The notes under the pieces were generated by a model. The model was not told the origin of the DNA. It saw only the letters and a list, made by a program, of their open reading frames with translations, and did not search any database. From Halobacillus amylolyticus (GTDB taxonomy: Bacteria > Bacillota > Bacilli > Bacillales > Halobacillaceae), in contig NZ_CP095075.1 in NCBI RefSeq assembly GCF_022921115.1, positions 1,688,001 through 1,752,000 on the forward strand: 64,000 nucleotides of DNA, written 5' to 3'. A program made the position numbers and the translations under genes. Shown one piece after another: positions 16,715 through 26,311 of this stretch. Position 1 is the first letter of the stretch; every line of letters begins with the position of its first letter.

Positions 16715-17563
16715 TTATTCATTTTTTATTACCTCTCGTTTATTTAGCGACTGAATAGGACGGTTATTATTTGGAAAGATTTGTTTGAACTCTTCAATCT
16801 GTTCTTCAGACATTTCAATAGGTTTTTCAAAGACAATCCATTTAACACTCTCAGAACATGGTGGTGTTGTTAAAGACCCACTATAATAGAATGTTGAACT
16901 ACTTTCCGGTATAAGCTCCATTAACTCAATAGATTCTTTCATCTTTATGTCCTTCTCCATCTTTTTCGTTGGAAGTTCACCCCAAATACTAGAAAGCTCC
17001 TTGTTCTCTGTCCCTTCTTTGATCATGAGGGTAATTACAGCCAATTCATCATTAGCATTTTGATGAACCAAATGCATTTCCATCGGCAAATTCTCACCAT
17101 TAAACTGGTGCTCACTTGGTGTATGGAAATGAAATTGATTCAGCTCATACTTTGTCCCATCCATTGTAATAAAATGACTCTCTTCGGCAGGAAGATTGAA
17201 TTGAATAGAGTGGCCATTATTGATCACACTTGGTGTGGTTTGCTCATAATGAAATTGGACTTCTGGTAAGTTCTGACCTCCCTCCACCTCAGAGAATTTA
17301 ATGTTCACCGGCGATTGTTTATCACCTTCTTCGCATGCAGCAAAATTATTTGATAGATCTCCCCAATGCTTGGGACCAGTCTCCCCTTCATATGCCCAAT
17401 CGACTGGTTTAGGTTCTGATGCTTGTTCCGTTTGCTGATCACTTTGAGCTTTTTCTTCTGTTTCAGCAGGTTCCGTTTCTTCATCTGTCCTTGTCTGGGA
17501 AGAACAAGCTGAGATAACCAAAACTAAGACTAAAAAAATAGTGTAGTAATAATACTTATTCAC
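16715..17563 (-). CDS. Alpha-type carbonic anhydrase, lipoprotein
   Basis: A 282-residue protein with a lipoprotein signal: basic N-terminus, hydrophobic core and lipobox 'LVISACSS', so Cys20 would be lipidated and the enzyme anchored outside the membrane. A Glu/Gln-rich linker follows to about residue 50. The alpha-CA domain starts 'WAYEGETGPKHWGDL'. The three zinc histidines are in 'FHFHTPSEH' and 'MEMHLVHQN', and the C-terminal signature is 'GSLTTPPCSESVKWIVF'. It hydrates CO2 to bicarbonate at the cell surface. Alpha-type enzymes are uncommon in Bacillaceae but occur in alkali- or salt-tolerant members. Own transcription unit, ending at the bidirectional terminator. Confidence 0.93.
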   Translation of the reverse strand: MNKYYYYTIFLVLVLVISACSSQTRTDEETEPAETEEKAQSDQQTEQASEPKPVDWAYEGETGPKHWGDLSNNFAACEEGDKQSPVNIKFSEVEGGQNLPEVQFHYEQTTPSVINNGHSIQFNLPAEESHFITMDGTKYELNQFHFHTPSEHQFNGENLPMEMHLVHQNANDELAVITLMIKEGTENKELSSIWGELPTKKMEKDIKMKESIELMELIPESSSTFYYSGSLTTPPCSESVKWIVFEKPIEMSEEQIEEFKQIFPNNNRPIQSLNKREVIKNE

Positions 17564-17670
17564 TTTCCACTTCCTCCTTCATACAGAGTTTGAAATCACT
17601 TAAGGGATTACTCCTTTAATACTGCGCATCATAGAAATCCCCATCTGATTCCCTAATATTTTCCCATATA

Positions 17671-17722
17671 AGAAGCACCTCTGAAACCATGTATTTTTAA
17701 CTAGGTTTCAAGAAGTGCTTCT
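17671..17722. terminator. Hairpin downstream of the acetyltransferase gene
   Basis: AGAAGCAC..TGAAACC pairs with GGTTTCA..GTGCTTCT with one internal mismatch and a 15-base loop. It lies after the minus-strand maa-like gene and before carbonic anhydrase. Confidence 0.55.
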
Positions 17723-17817
17723 TTTGTACCTTATTTAAACCCTTCAAAGTCGCTTGTAAATCGTGTCACGCTCAATCACTTCCGATTATGTTGAAGTCAT
17801 CTTTCACAAGTGATGAT

Positions 17818-18375
17818 TTAATCAAGTTTCCTTACTATTCTTGCTGGATTTCCACCGACTACCACGTTATCTGGAACATCTTTTATTACAACAGCCCCAG
17901 ATGCAATTACGGCATTGTTTCCAATTATTACCCCTGGATTAATGACAGCTCTTCCCCCAATCCACACATGATCACCAATCGTTACTGATTTTGTGTATTC
18001 AATTTCTGTTACCCTTTCTTCTGCACCTACTGGGTGAGTGTTCGTATAAATATGTACACCCGGAGCTATCATACAGTTTTCCCCAATAGTTACCCGTCCT
18101 CCGTCCAAAATCGTACAGTCAAAGTTAGCATAAAAATTCTCTCCAACATGAATGTTATATCCGTAATCACAGCGGAATGTTGATTCTACATATATCTGTT
18201 CCCCAGTTGAACCAAAGAGCTTTTTTAATAAAGACAGCCGCTTTTCTTCCTCGACTTCACTTGTCTCATTAAAGGAACGCACTAGTGACCTTGCTCTTGC
18301 TCGTTCTCCTGCCAATTCTTTGTCACTAGGATTATAAAGTTCTCCGTTTATCATCTTTTCTTTTTCTGTTTTCAT
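17818..18375 (-). CDS. maa: Maltose O-acetyltransferase-like sugar acetyltransferase
   Basis: A 185-residue left-handed beta-helix acetyltransferase. The N-terminal maltose-acetyltransferase domain reads '[17 protein letters not shown]'. Hexapeptide repeats follow, with the catalytic His in 'HIYTNTHPV' and the typical end '[31 protein letters not shown]'. It transfers acetyl from acetyl-CoA to maltose, glucose or related sugars, perhaps as detoxification. Length fits the family (about 183-190). Weak AGGTAGGAG-like site precedes the ATG. No linked sugar genes. The maa symbol follows family similarity only. Confidence 0.88.
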   Translation of the reverse strand: MKTEKEKMINGELYNPSDKELAGERARARSLVRSFNETSEVEEEKRLSLLKKLFGSTGEQIYVESTFRCDYGYNIHVGENFYANFDCTILDGGRVTIGENCMIAPGVHIYTNTHPVGAEERVTEIEYTKSVTIGDHVWIGGRAVINPGVIIGNNAVIASGAVVIKDVPDNVVVGGNPARIVRKLD

Positions 18376-18625
18376 TTTTTGTTCTCCTACCTTTCGTTCT
18401 ATAAACTTATTTACTCTTGGTTCATAAAATAAATCTGTAAATAGCTACATCTTATACTGACATGTAGATAAAGAATAGGATGATAGCTCTTTATTCTAAA
18501 GCATGAAAGCTTCCCATCGCTATGTTAGCAGTGGGAAGCTTGTAAGGTCTATTATAAATGAGTCAATTAATAAGAAGCTGAGGTTTTTGTTGTCACATTT
18601 AATTAGGGATTCTTCCATACGGAAA
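18376..18625 (-). terminator. Gene-free interval holding the terminator of the FAH/dehydrogenase pair
   Basis: AAGCTTCCCA (18507-18516) pairs with TGGGAAGCTT (18532-18541), a 10-bp stem about 85 bases beyond the FAH-family stop on the minus strand. The rest of the interval shows no gene; it should hold the maa promoter at its 17.8-18.4 kb side. Confidence 0.55.
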
Positions 18626-19252
18626 TTAAGTAAGTTTAATCGTGCAGTCTCCCAGCTTTCCTGCATCCCATAACAAGGACAGCTCATCACCATCAGATAC
18701 CTTACCCACACCTTGAGGAGTGCCTGTAAAGATCACGTCTCCCTCTCCAAGACCTAAGTGCAGCGCAGTGTAATCGATTAATGTCTGTAAATCAAAGATT
18801 AAATGTTGGATCGTACCAAGCTGAACCTGTTCTCCATTTAACATAAGACTGAAATTACTTTTTTTACACTCTTCCACACCGGGAAAATCAATAAATTCAC
18901 TTAAGACGGCCGAGTTTGGAAAACCCTTTGCCAATAACCAGGGGTGACCTTTTTTCTTCAGCTCACTTTGAACTTCGCGCAAGGTAAAATCAATACCAAG
19001 TGCCATCCGATCAACGAGTTCATCGACCTTCATCCCTTTTTTATACGGCTGTCCGATCCGAATCACTAGCTCCGCTTCATAATGGACAGCTCCCCGATCG
19101 CTTGGGAGAGTAATCTCTTCTCCGTTTGCCTTTACAAGCGAATGAGTAGGCTTTGAAAAAAGCAGAGGGGATGTAGGTACTTGGTTATTGAGTTCATGAG
19201 CGTGTTCGACATAGTTTCGACCAACACAATAAATGTTACGGATCTCATTCAT
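18626..19252 (-). CDS. Fumarylacetoacetate hydrolase (FAH) family protein
   Basis: A 208-residue FAH-superfamily enzyme of the short, FAHD1-like class. 'IYCVGRNYVEHAHEL' opens the domain. The metal-binding acidic residues are around 'HYEAELVIRIG' and 'LGIDFTLREVQSELK', and 'GDVIFTGTPQGVG' is the C-terminal signature. The class includes acylpyruvases, fumarylpyruvate hydrolases and oxaloacetate decarboxylases. It is 25 bases downstream of the tartrate/D-malate dehydrogenase, suggesting a shared pathway around C4 hydroxy-acids or oxaloacetate. Start taken at 19252, where AAAGGA is eight bases upstream; the ATG at 19261 abuts the ribosome-binding site. Reaction unproven. Confidence 0.8.
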   Translation of the reverse strand: MNEIRNIYCVGRNYVEHAHELNNQVPTSPLLFSKPTHSLVKANGEEITLPSDRGAVHYEAELVIRIGQPYKKGMKVDELVDRMALGIDFTLREVQSELKKKGHPWLLAKGFPNSAVLSEFIDFPGVEECKKSNFSLMLNGEQVQLGTIQHLIFDLQTLIDYTALHLGLGEGDVIFTGTPQGVGKVSDGDELSLLWDAGKLGDCTIKLT

Positions 19253-19277
19253 CCTTATCATCCTTTATCCCTTTTTA

Positions 19278-20339
19278 TTACTTCAGTGTTTTTAGTCTTG
19301 TAACGATCGCATCAGAAACTTCCGTTGTACTCGATGTTCCGCCAATATCAGGAGTTTTTATCCCATCCTGTAAAACTTCCTCAATCACTTGTAGTAATGT
19401 ATTTCCTAACTCATGTTCACCAAAATGATCCAACATCATCTTCCCTGTCCAAATTTGCCCGATTGGGTTGGCAATTCCTTTGCCGTAAATATCAGGAGCA
19501 GACCCATGCACGGGTTCAAACATTGATGGGTATTTTCCGTTAATGTTAATGTTTGCAGCTGGCGCAATCCCAATGCTCCCCATAATCGCCGCTCCCACAT
19601 CTGTTAAAATGTCTCCAAACAAATTACTCGCGACAATCACATCAAATTCCTGTGGGCGCGTGACAAAAAAGGACGCTAAGGCATCAATATGATTGGAAGC
19701 CGTCTTCACATCAGGATACTTCTCTGCAACACTTTCGAAAACACTGTCCCAGAATGGCATAGAATGAACAATCCCGTTTGACTTTGTAGCACTCGTCACA
19801 TGGCCTCTACGATTTTGAGCAAGCTGGAACCCGTACTCCACAGCCCGCTCGACTCCTTTTCTCGTAAAAACAGCATTTTGAATAGCCACTTCATCTTCAC
19901 CACGGTGAATCCGCCCTCCAACTTCACTGTACTCCCCTTCACTATTTTCACGAACCACAATTAAATCAAAATCATTTGGATGCACAAGCGGGGACTGTAT
20001 CCCTTTCATTTGCTTAGCAGGCCGAATGTTAATCACTTGCTCAAACTCTCGTCTAATCTTAACGAGCAGACCCCACAAGGAGATGTGATCAGGTACCAGA
20101 TTAGGATCGCCTACAGCACTTAAAAACACTGCGTCACTTTCCTTCAATTGATCCAATCCATCCTCTGGCATCATTTTGTTATGTTCTATGTAATAGTCAC
20201 AACTCCATGGATAATGTTTAAAGGAAAAGGAAAGCCCACCGTGAACTTCGGCAACGGTTTCCAGTACTTTAAGGGCCTCTGGCATGACTTCTTTTCCAAT
20301 TCCATCGCCTGGGATAACAGAAATGTCTATCTTTTTCAT
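19278..20339 (-). CDS. Tartrate/D-malate dehydrogenase-type decarboxylating dehydrogenase
   Basis: A 353-residue member of the isopropylmalate/isocitrate dehydrogenase family, of the DmlA/TtuC branch. It begins 'ISVIPGDGIGKEVMPEAL'. The substrate-site motif 'LLVKIRREFEQVINIRPAK' and the metal-binding 'NLFGDILTDVGAAIMG' followed by 'FEPVHGSAPDI' are intact. These enzymes oxidise D-malate, tartrate or 3-substituted malates with NAD+ and Mn2+, releasing CO2; D-malate gives pyruvate. The GTG at 20348 is in frame, but I prefer the ATG at 20339 with AGAGGAG eight bases upstream. Operon with the FAH-family gene. Not a true leuB, since no leucine genes are adjacent. Confidence 0.85.
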   Translation of the reverse strand: MKKIDISVIPGDGIGKEVMPEALKVLETVAEVHGGLSFSFKHYPWSCDYYIEHNKMMPEDGLDQLKESDAVFLSAVGDPNLVPDHISLWGLLVKIRREFEQVINIRPAKQMKGIQSPLVHPNDFDLIVVRENSEGEYSEVGGRIHRGEDEVAIQNAVFTRKGVERAVEYGFQLAQNRRGHVTSATKSNGIVHSMPFWDSVFESVAEKYPDVKTASNHIDALASFFVTRPQEFDVIVASNLFGDILTDVGAAIMGSIGIAPAANININGKYPSMFEPVHGSAPDIYGKGIANPIGQIWTGKMMLDHFGEHELGNTLLQVIEEVLQDGIKTPDIGGTSSTTEVSDAIVTRLKTLK

Positions 20340-20418
20340 AGTATTCACTCCTCTGAGAAAATTAAATCCTCCTCTATATTCTCATGTTTTTTCAAATTTT
20401 GAAAATATTATCTTACTA

Positions 20419-23321
20419 ATTTCAATCCACACACCCATGTAGGGTGTGACGCTCTCATAGCAGGAATCGTCTTAATCATGCTGTTATTTCAACCCACGTA
20501 CCCATGGAGGGTGCGACACCACCATCAGCCCCTTCGTTTAAACCACTACATATTTCAATCCGCGCACCCATGTAGGGTGCGACCTAGAATACGGGGTTCT
20601 AACATACTTAATCACACCTATTTCAATCCACGCACCCATGTAGGGTGCGACAATACAGATACCACACAAACCGACACAATGAATATTTCAATCCACGCAC
20701 CCATGTAGGGTGCGACGAGGGGAGAGGATTTGAGTGTATCTCACCCATCAAATTTCAATCCACGCACCCATGTAGGGTGCGACGATTTTTTATGGAACCT
20801 TCACGAGCGATAATACGAATTTCAATCCACGCACCCATGTAGGGTGCGACCTTGCTGCAGCTATTCAGCTTACACCACACAGCCGTATTTCAATCCACGC
20901 ACCCATGTAGGGTGCGACGTACCGAGTGTTCCATTTGACCACCCACCTCTAAGGATTTCAATCCACGCACCCATGTAGGGTGCGACGTCCGTTATATCGT
21001 AGCTTGCTTCACCTACATCAGATTTCAATCCACGCACCCATGTAGGGTGCGACATCCATTTCTACGGATTGAGTGATTCCAAGTTTATATTTCAATCCAC
21101 GCACCCATGTAGGGTGCGACCTACCCGTTAGGTGTTTTTTTAGTGCCCACGCCTAAATTTCAATCCACGCACCCATGTAGGGTGCGACTGTTAGCGAGTG
21201 ATCCGCATCACCGGGTGCGACTAATTTCAATCCACGCACCCATGTAGGGTGCGACGAGTTTAATGGAGTAAAAAAAGGAGCCCTCAAATATTTCAATCCA
21301 CGCACCCATGTAGGGTGCGACGCTTCCACCTCCATGCTTGCTCTCCATCTTCCGTTTATTTCAATCCACGCACCCATGTAGGGTGCGACGCTGGTCCTTA
21401 TGCTCAATACGCTCTGGAGGCAAGATTTCAATCCACGCACCCATGTAGGGTGCGACCAAAGAGGATTTAAATGACATCAAAGAGGATACATTTCAATCCA
21501 CGCACCCATGTAGGGTGCGACATGTCAGGTTACAATCCCGCTCCTTTGATAACCAGATTTCAATCCACGCACCCATGTAGGGTGCGACGATAATTGGTTT
21601 GATCGTCACCAGGAAGAACGAGAAATTTCAATCCACGCACCCATGTAGGGTGCGACATACCACATAAACCGAAAAAAAGTAATTATTATCCATTTCAATC
21701 CACGCACCCATGTAGGGTGCGACATAATAGTAATTGCTTTTTCCACTGTGTTGATGTATTTCAATCCACGCACCCATGTAGGGTGCGACTCATAAGATTT
21801 CCCGTAAGCTTCTTCAACATAAGGATTTCAATCCACGCACCCATGTAGGGTGCGACACATGCATGGGTTTCATTTGATCCATTTTAGTTTTAATTTCAAT
21901 CCACGCACCCATGTAGGGTGCGACGCCTCGATAACTGTCTCGTGTGACTGCTTACTCTTATTTCAATCCACGCACCCATGTAGGGTGCGACGGATTCTCT
22001 CATTTCCTTATGCGCCGTGCGAAGTTATTTCAATCCACGCACCCATGTAGGGTGCGACGACACTTGAAATCTTTCTTCCGATGGGCGCTTGAAATTTCAA
22101 TCCACGCACCCATGTAGGGTGCGACCATGCAGAAAAGTGCTGCAGAGCAATTCGGCAAAATTTCAATCCACGCACCCATGTAGGGTGCGACGCAGACACC
22201 AGGATGGCTGTACCAGCTACCGTAAGATTTCAATCCACGCACCCATGTAGGGTGCGACTTAATTAAGTTGCCACAAAGAGCCTTGCAGGAGATTTCAATC
22301 CACGCACCCATGTAGGGTGCGACGTGTAAGTATCTGTCGTTTGCCAAATAGGAGGGATTTCAATCCACGCACCCATGTAGGGTGCGACTTGATTGATCAT
22401 CCGTGTCATATCCATTAATTCTTTCATGATTTCAATCCACGCACCCATGTAGGGTGCGACGACCATACGCTTTTCCTTGGCAATCCGATTTAAATTTCAA
22501 TCCACGCACCCATGTAGGGTGCGACGGATGTATTCAATTTCTTCCATACCCATCACTTCAATTTCAATCCACGCACCCATGTAGGGTGCGACGTGAAGGC
22601 CAAACGACCTTGTTCTCCCTGTTCAGGATTTCAATCCACGCACCCATGTAGGGTGCGACGGAACCGATTCGGTTGCAAAGTCAGGATGGTCAGATTTCAA
22701 TCCACGCACCCATGTAGGGTGCGACGCACACACACCGATTCAAGGGGAACACATTCAAATATTTCAATCCACGCACCCATGTAGGGTGCGACATGTACCT
22801 ATAATTTTTTCACTGGAAATGTCAACAATTTCAATCCACGCACCCATGTAGGGTGCGACGGATACAATTGGTAATGAGTCAAGTGGATATACTGATTTCA
22901 ATCCACGCACCCATGTAGGGTGCGACGCAACTTGTCAAAGTCACCTATAAAGTCTCTCCAATTTCAATCCACGCACCCATGTAGGGTGCGACTACACTTA
23001 ATAGAGATTTACCAATGCAACAAACTATTTCAATCCACGCACCCATGTAGGGTGCGACGGATGCGTTCTTTAATTAAATCCTGCTTCTGATATTTCAATC
23101 CACGCACCCATGTAGGGTGCGACGTAGTATGTGCGTCTTGGGATGTCGTGTCCGTAATATTTCAATCCACGCACCCATGTAGGGTGCGACACTTCCCACG
23201 CTCTGTAGCTGCTCGACCATTATAATTTCAATCCACGCACCCATGTAGGGTGCGACCTATATGAGCTAGGTGATAGCACCAAGTATTATATTTCAATCCA
23301 CGCACCCATGTAGGGTGCGAC
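20419..23321 (-). CRISPR. Type I-C CRISPR array, 44 repeats and 43 spacers
   Basis: A 32-bp repeat, written on the plus strand as ATTTCAATCC...GGGTGCGAC, recurs from 20419-20450 to 23290-23321. Its complement GTCGCACCC...GGATTGAAAT is the classic type I-C repeat, so transcription runs on the minus strand, away from cas2. The hairpin stem is CGCACCC/GGGTGCG around ATGTA. Spacers are 33-36 bases except one of 40 (22389-22428). Repeats are uniform apart from the three at the far (20.4 kb) end, which have changed bases. That marks this end as the old trailer end and places the leader at the cas2 side. Spacer targets could not be searched. Confidence 0.98.
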
Positions 23322-23479
23322 GGCGAATTTTAAAATAAAGGACCCTAAAAAGAGAACATACGTTTCAAAACTCACCATTTCCTTTATCAAACCTAAGGAA
23401 TAAGATAAAAACTGTAAAAAATTATGGGATAATTCGGTGCGAAACAACCTAGTTATTTATGTTAGCTTCATATCCGCAC
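23322..23479 (-). promoter_or_regulatory. CRISPR leader
   Basis: 158 AT-rich bases between the cas2 stop and the first (newest) repeat on the minus strand. It contains GGTGCG and CGCACC segments at 23437-23477 that can pair, and long A/T tracts near the array. Position, lack of coding potential and repeat decay at the other end identify it as the leader where new spacers are inserted and array transcription begins. Confidence 0.75.
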
Positions 23480-23779
23480 CTAAAGAATAAGTGGGCCTTC
23501 TAAGTCAATTGACTCTTTAACTCCAAAATGTTCGACTTTAGATTTGTAATTATCTCCTAACCTATACACCCGTAGGCTATCTTTATTACTATTCATCGTT
23601 TCGAGAAGCTTTAGTTTTAATTGTTTCAATTGTGTTGAGTCAACTACGCATTCAAACACTGAGTTTTGTACTCTAATACCGTAATCTTGACATAATTTCG
23701 AGACTTTTCTAAGTCTCTTTCTTCCAGAAGCATCTATTGTGCTTACATCATAGGTAATAACAACTAATATCCTAATCAC
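23480..23779 (-). CDS. cas2: CRISPR adaptation nuclease Cas2
   Basis: A 99-residue Cas2 with the ferredoxin-like start 'ILVVITYDVSTID', in which the conserved Asp follows the first strand, then 'RLRKVSKLCQDYGIRVQNSVFEC', a standard Cas2 block. With Cas1 it forms the integrase that inserts spacers. It directly abuts the cas1 stop codon with no gap and is last of the cas operon before the leader. Length is normal for type I-C. Confidence 0.95.
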   Translation of the reverse strand: MIRILVVITYDVSTIDASGRKRLRKVSKLCQDYGIRVQNSVFECVVDSTQLKQLKLKLLETMNSNKDSLRVYRLGDNYKSKVEHFGVKESIDLEGPLIL

Positions 23780-24811
23780 CTACTTCCATAAAAATGGTGG
23801 ATATTCATCTAAATCTCCCCGTAAATGTCTTGCTAACAACATAGATTGAACATGGGGGACTAATCCCCATGAAATTTTTTCACCTAGATAGGGATGTTTG
23901 ATTTTCTCTTGTTTTTTATCCTGCCAAGCTTTAAGGAACTTTTTTCTTGATTGGTCCGTCATAATGACTGCTCCATTTTCCTTGGCTACGAAATCATTAT
24001 TGTTTACTACTTTCTTGTTGATTAACGAAATGACGAATCGATCCGCATAAACTCCTCTTAATTCCTCCATTACATCAAGGGCGAGAGAGGCGCGTCCCGG
24101 TCGGTCCCTATGTAGAAACCCAACGTAAGCGTCTAAACCGACTCCTTCTAGGGCTGTTGCGACATCGTTAGCAAGAAGTGTATAGGCAAAAGATAACATC
24201 GCATTTACATTATCTAGAGGTGGTCTTCGATTTCTTCCTTTAAAAAAGAAATCTTCTTTTTGCTGCAAAATCATCTGATCAAATACCTTGTTGTACATAA
24301 TAGCAGCCTGGCCCTCATAACCTCTTAACAGGTCCAGGTCACGTACACTTCCAACCTCTTGAATAGTTTCTGATAAGCGTTTGGATGTTTCCTTAAATAA
24401 CGAAACATCAATTCTGAGTGAATAATCCCTTGTCGCCCTTTCCAAGATCCATTTGTTATTATAAATTTTACCAATAATAAAATTCCTGGCAATGGTTGCG
24501 CTAAGTTGTTCATCATCAGATATTCGATATTGAGTTTTTCTTAAAACCACATTCCCTTTGCTCTCACCGATGACTCTCGCTAAGAACCGACCGTTTTTAG
24601 TTAAAAATACGAGGGATATGTCTTTCTCTGCACAAGCACCCATTAATGACGGACTAGCACCACTATAGCCAAATGTGTATACGGCTTCTAAGTTATGGAG
24701 TGGGACTCTTCCGATGCGCTCTTTTTCTTTTTTCACTACTATATTTTCGCCATTCAAAGACAGATAAACGTCAGGGCTAGTTACGAACAGAGAATTTAGT
24801 AATTTTTTCAT
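23780..24811 (-). CDS. cas1: CRISPR integrase Cas1 (type I-C)
   Basis: A 343-residue Cas1. The metal-binding residues are visible as Glu in 'RGYEGQAAIMYNKVF' and His/Asp in 'VGFLHRDRPGRASLALDVMEELR', all typical of the I-C subfamily, as is 'NRRPPLDNVNAMLSFAYTLL'. It catalyses integration of prespacers next to the leader with Cas2. Its start overlaps the cas4 stop by four bases (ATGA), showing translational coupling. Apparently intact. Confidence 0.96.
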   Translation of the reverse strand: MKKLLNSLFVTSPDVYLSLNGENIVVKKEKERIGRVPLHNLEAVYTFGYSGASPSLMGACAEKDISLVFLTKNGRFLARVIGESKGNVVLRKTQYRISDDEQLSATIARNFIIGKIYNNKWILERATRDYSLRIDVSLFKETSKRLSETIQEVGSVRDLDLLRGYEGQAAIMYNKVFDQMILQQKEDFFFKGRNRRPPLDNVNAMLSFAYTLLANDVATALEGVGLDAYVGFLHRDRPGRASLALDVMEELRGVYADRFVISLINKKVVNNNDFVAKENGAVIMTDQSRKKFLKAWQDKKQEKIKHPYLGEKISWGLVPHVQSMLLARHLRGDLDEYPPFLWK

Positions 24812-25464
24812 TCATTGATTTTCCTTTCAATGTATTTACTGACTGATTGTTTTTTCATCAGTTCAGGTAAACATACATTTTGTAACGAACAACTTTTACA
24901 GTGAGGTCCTGTTTTAACTTTGGGGGTATGCCTGTCATCAAAGTAGCTATGCATTTCTCGAAACATTTGTCTGACCTTCACTTTATTTAAATGGGTAATA
25001 GGAATTTCTACACGATGTTTTAATTCATTATAGAAAATGTATCCAACTGAAACCTCACACAGTAGCATTTCTTCTAAACACATAGCTTGGGCTGTCAGTT
25101 GTAGAATATCTGAGTTATCTTTTTTAGGTTTCCCCCTTTTATATTCTACAGGCACAGGAACATAGCTTTCCTTTGAGTTTTGAATAGGGACACCATCTTT
25201 ATCCTCAATGAACTCCACAACATCGCAGATTCCCGTTGCACCTAATTCATCAGATTGCACTGGCAAGGCGCGCACAATTAATTTATTTTTACGTTTTTCT
25301 TTTATAAAGGGTTGGTCCGCTTTCTTGTGGATGTGTTGCCCTTCCACTGTTCTGACGTTTTCTTCCCATTGCTGTTCAACATGGATCAAGGCCCACTGTC
25401 GTTTACAAAATTGAAAGTGTTGGATACCTGAAAGCAACAAATCTGCTTCTTCATTACTGTCCAT
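24808..25464 (-). CDS. cas4: CRISPR-associated Cas4 nuclease
   Basis: A 218-residue RecB-like nuclease with a 4Fe-4S cluster. One cluster Cys is near the N-terminus ('HFQFCKRQWALIHVE') and three are at the C-terminus ('GPHCKSCSLQNVCLPE'). The nuclease core has 'GATGICDVVEFIED' and 'VPVEYKRGKPK', giving the D...E-x-K catalytic set. Cas4 trims prespacers and checks the PAM (TTC in type I-C) with Cas1-Cas2. It overlaps cas7 by 11 bases upstream and cas1 by four downstream. Confidence 0.95.
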   Translation of the reverse strand: MDSNEEADLLLSGIQHFQFCKRQWALIHVEQQWEENVRTVEGQHIHKKADQPFIKEKRKNKLIVRALPVQSDELGATGICDVVEFIEDKDGVPIQNSKESYVPVPVEYKRGKPKKDNSDILQLTAQAMCLEEMLLCEVSVGYIFYNELKHRVEIPITHLNKVKVRQMFREMHSYFDDRHTPKVKTGPHCKSCSLQNVCLPELMKKQSVSKYIERKINE

Positions 25465-26299
25465 CGTAAACTTTAACGGGAAGCCCTTCTAATTCTTCCA
25501 CTTTTATGTCTATATCTTCAAATGAATGAGGTTCATCAGTTGTTACATTTAATTTCAAAGAGCGATGTACTTTTGCGGAAGAATACTGGCCTAACTTAGA
25601 GTTATGCTCCCACCAATAAACTTTGTGTACTTCCATACTGCCGTCTGGCCGTGCAGATGATGAATCATTCTCAAAGAGCGTTATAAGTGATTGTTTGATA
25701 TTCTCGGCATCATCAGCTGAAAAACCCGTCTTCTCGGCTAACTGGGTATTAATACTTCCGTAAAATGCATACACTCCAAAATCCACACGATGCTTCATCC
25801 CCATCGTATCGGATCCCTTTTTGTCTGAAGTAGTGGAATTTACACTCTTTGTGATTTGAACACTTGAGATATCAACAGGGTGCAGGCTGACAGCCGGATG
25901 AATAGACACTGGACCTCTTATACCAACAGATAGTACATCTCCTTTGAAGGCAAATACTTGTCCAAAACTTTTTACATCCATCCAAGTGCTGCATGCGATA
26001 TCCATAAACAATTCACTATTTTTTTCTTTATTGGCCTTTTTTAATTCGGGTATAGCATCTGCTCTTTCTTTTAAACTCTTAAACTCATCATTTTTCCTTT
26101 CGTCTGATTGAACGAAAATGGACTCCCCGGCATCTTGGAGTCGATTCCTAATCTTTCTTTTTAAGCACACGTCCGACACTTCTCCATATCCTTCATAGTT
26201 CTGACGAGGGCGATTCCCGTTTAAAGGATCTCCATTTGGGTTAGCATTTCTAACAGAAAATAAGACTGCAAAATCAATTTTGTGATCTAAACTTGTCAT
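25454..26299 (-). CDS. cas7: Cascade backbone subunit Cas7 (Csd2, type I-C)
   Basis: A 281-residue Cas7/Csd2. The N-terminal RRM-like block 'DFAVLFSVRNANPNGDPLNG' and 'EVSDVCLKRKIRNRLQD' are diagnostic. Multiple Cas7 copies coat the crRNA spacer in the I-C Cascade. 'STWMDVKSFGQVFAFKG' and 'GPVSIHPAVSLHPV' are further family blocks. Start preceded by an AGGAGTG-type site, 12 bases after the cas8c stop. Confidence 0.95.
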   Translation of the reverse strand: MTSLDHKIDFAVLFSVRNANPNGDPLNGNRPRQNYEGYGEVSDVCLKRKIRNRLQDAGESIFVQSDERKNDEFKSLKERADAIPELKKANKEKNSELFMDIACSTWMDVKSFGQVFAFKGDVLSVGIRGPVSIHPAVSLHPVDISSVQITKSVNSTTSDKKGSDTMGMKHRVDFGVYAFYGSINTQLAEKTGFSADDAENIKQSLITLFENDSSSARPDGSMEVHKVYWWEHNSKLGQYSSAKVHRSLKLNVTTDEPHSFEDIDIKVEELEGLPVKVYDGQ

Positions 26300-26311
26300 A
26301 ATTGTTCACTC

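Noticed and set aside
20478..22784. Many short open frames in both directions across the CRISPR array (peptides repeating HPTWVRGLK or NPRTHVGCD)
   Set aside because: They are translations of the repeat itself and change frame with spacer length. No ribosome-binding sites.
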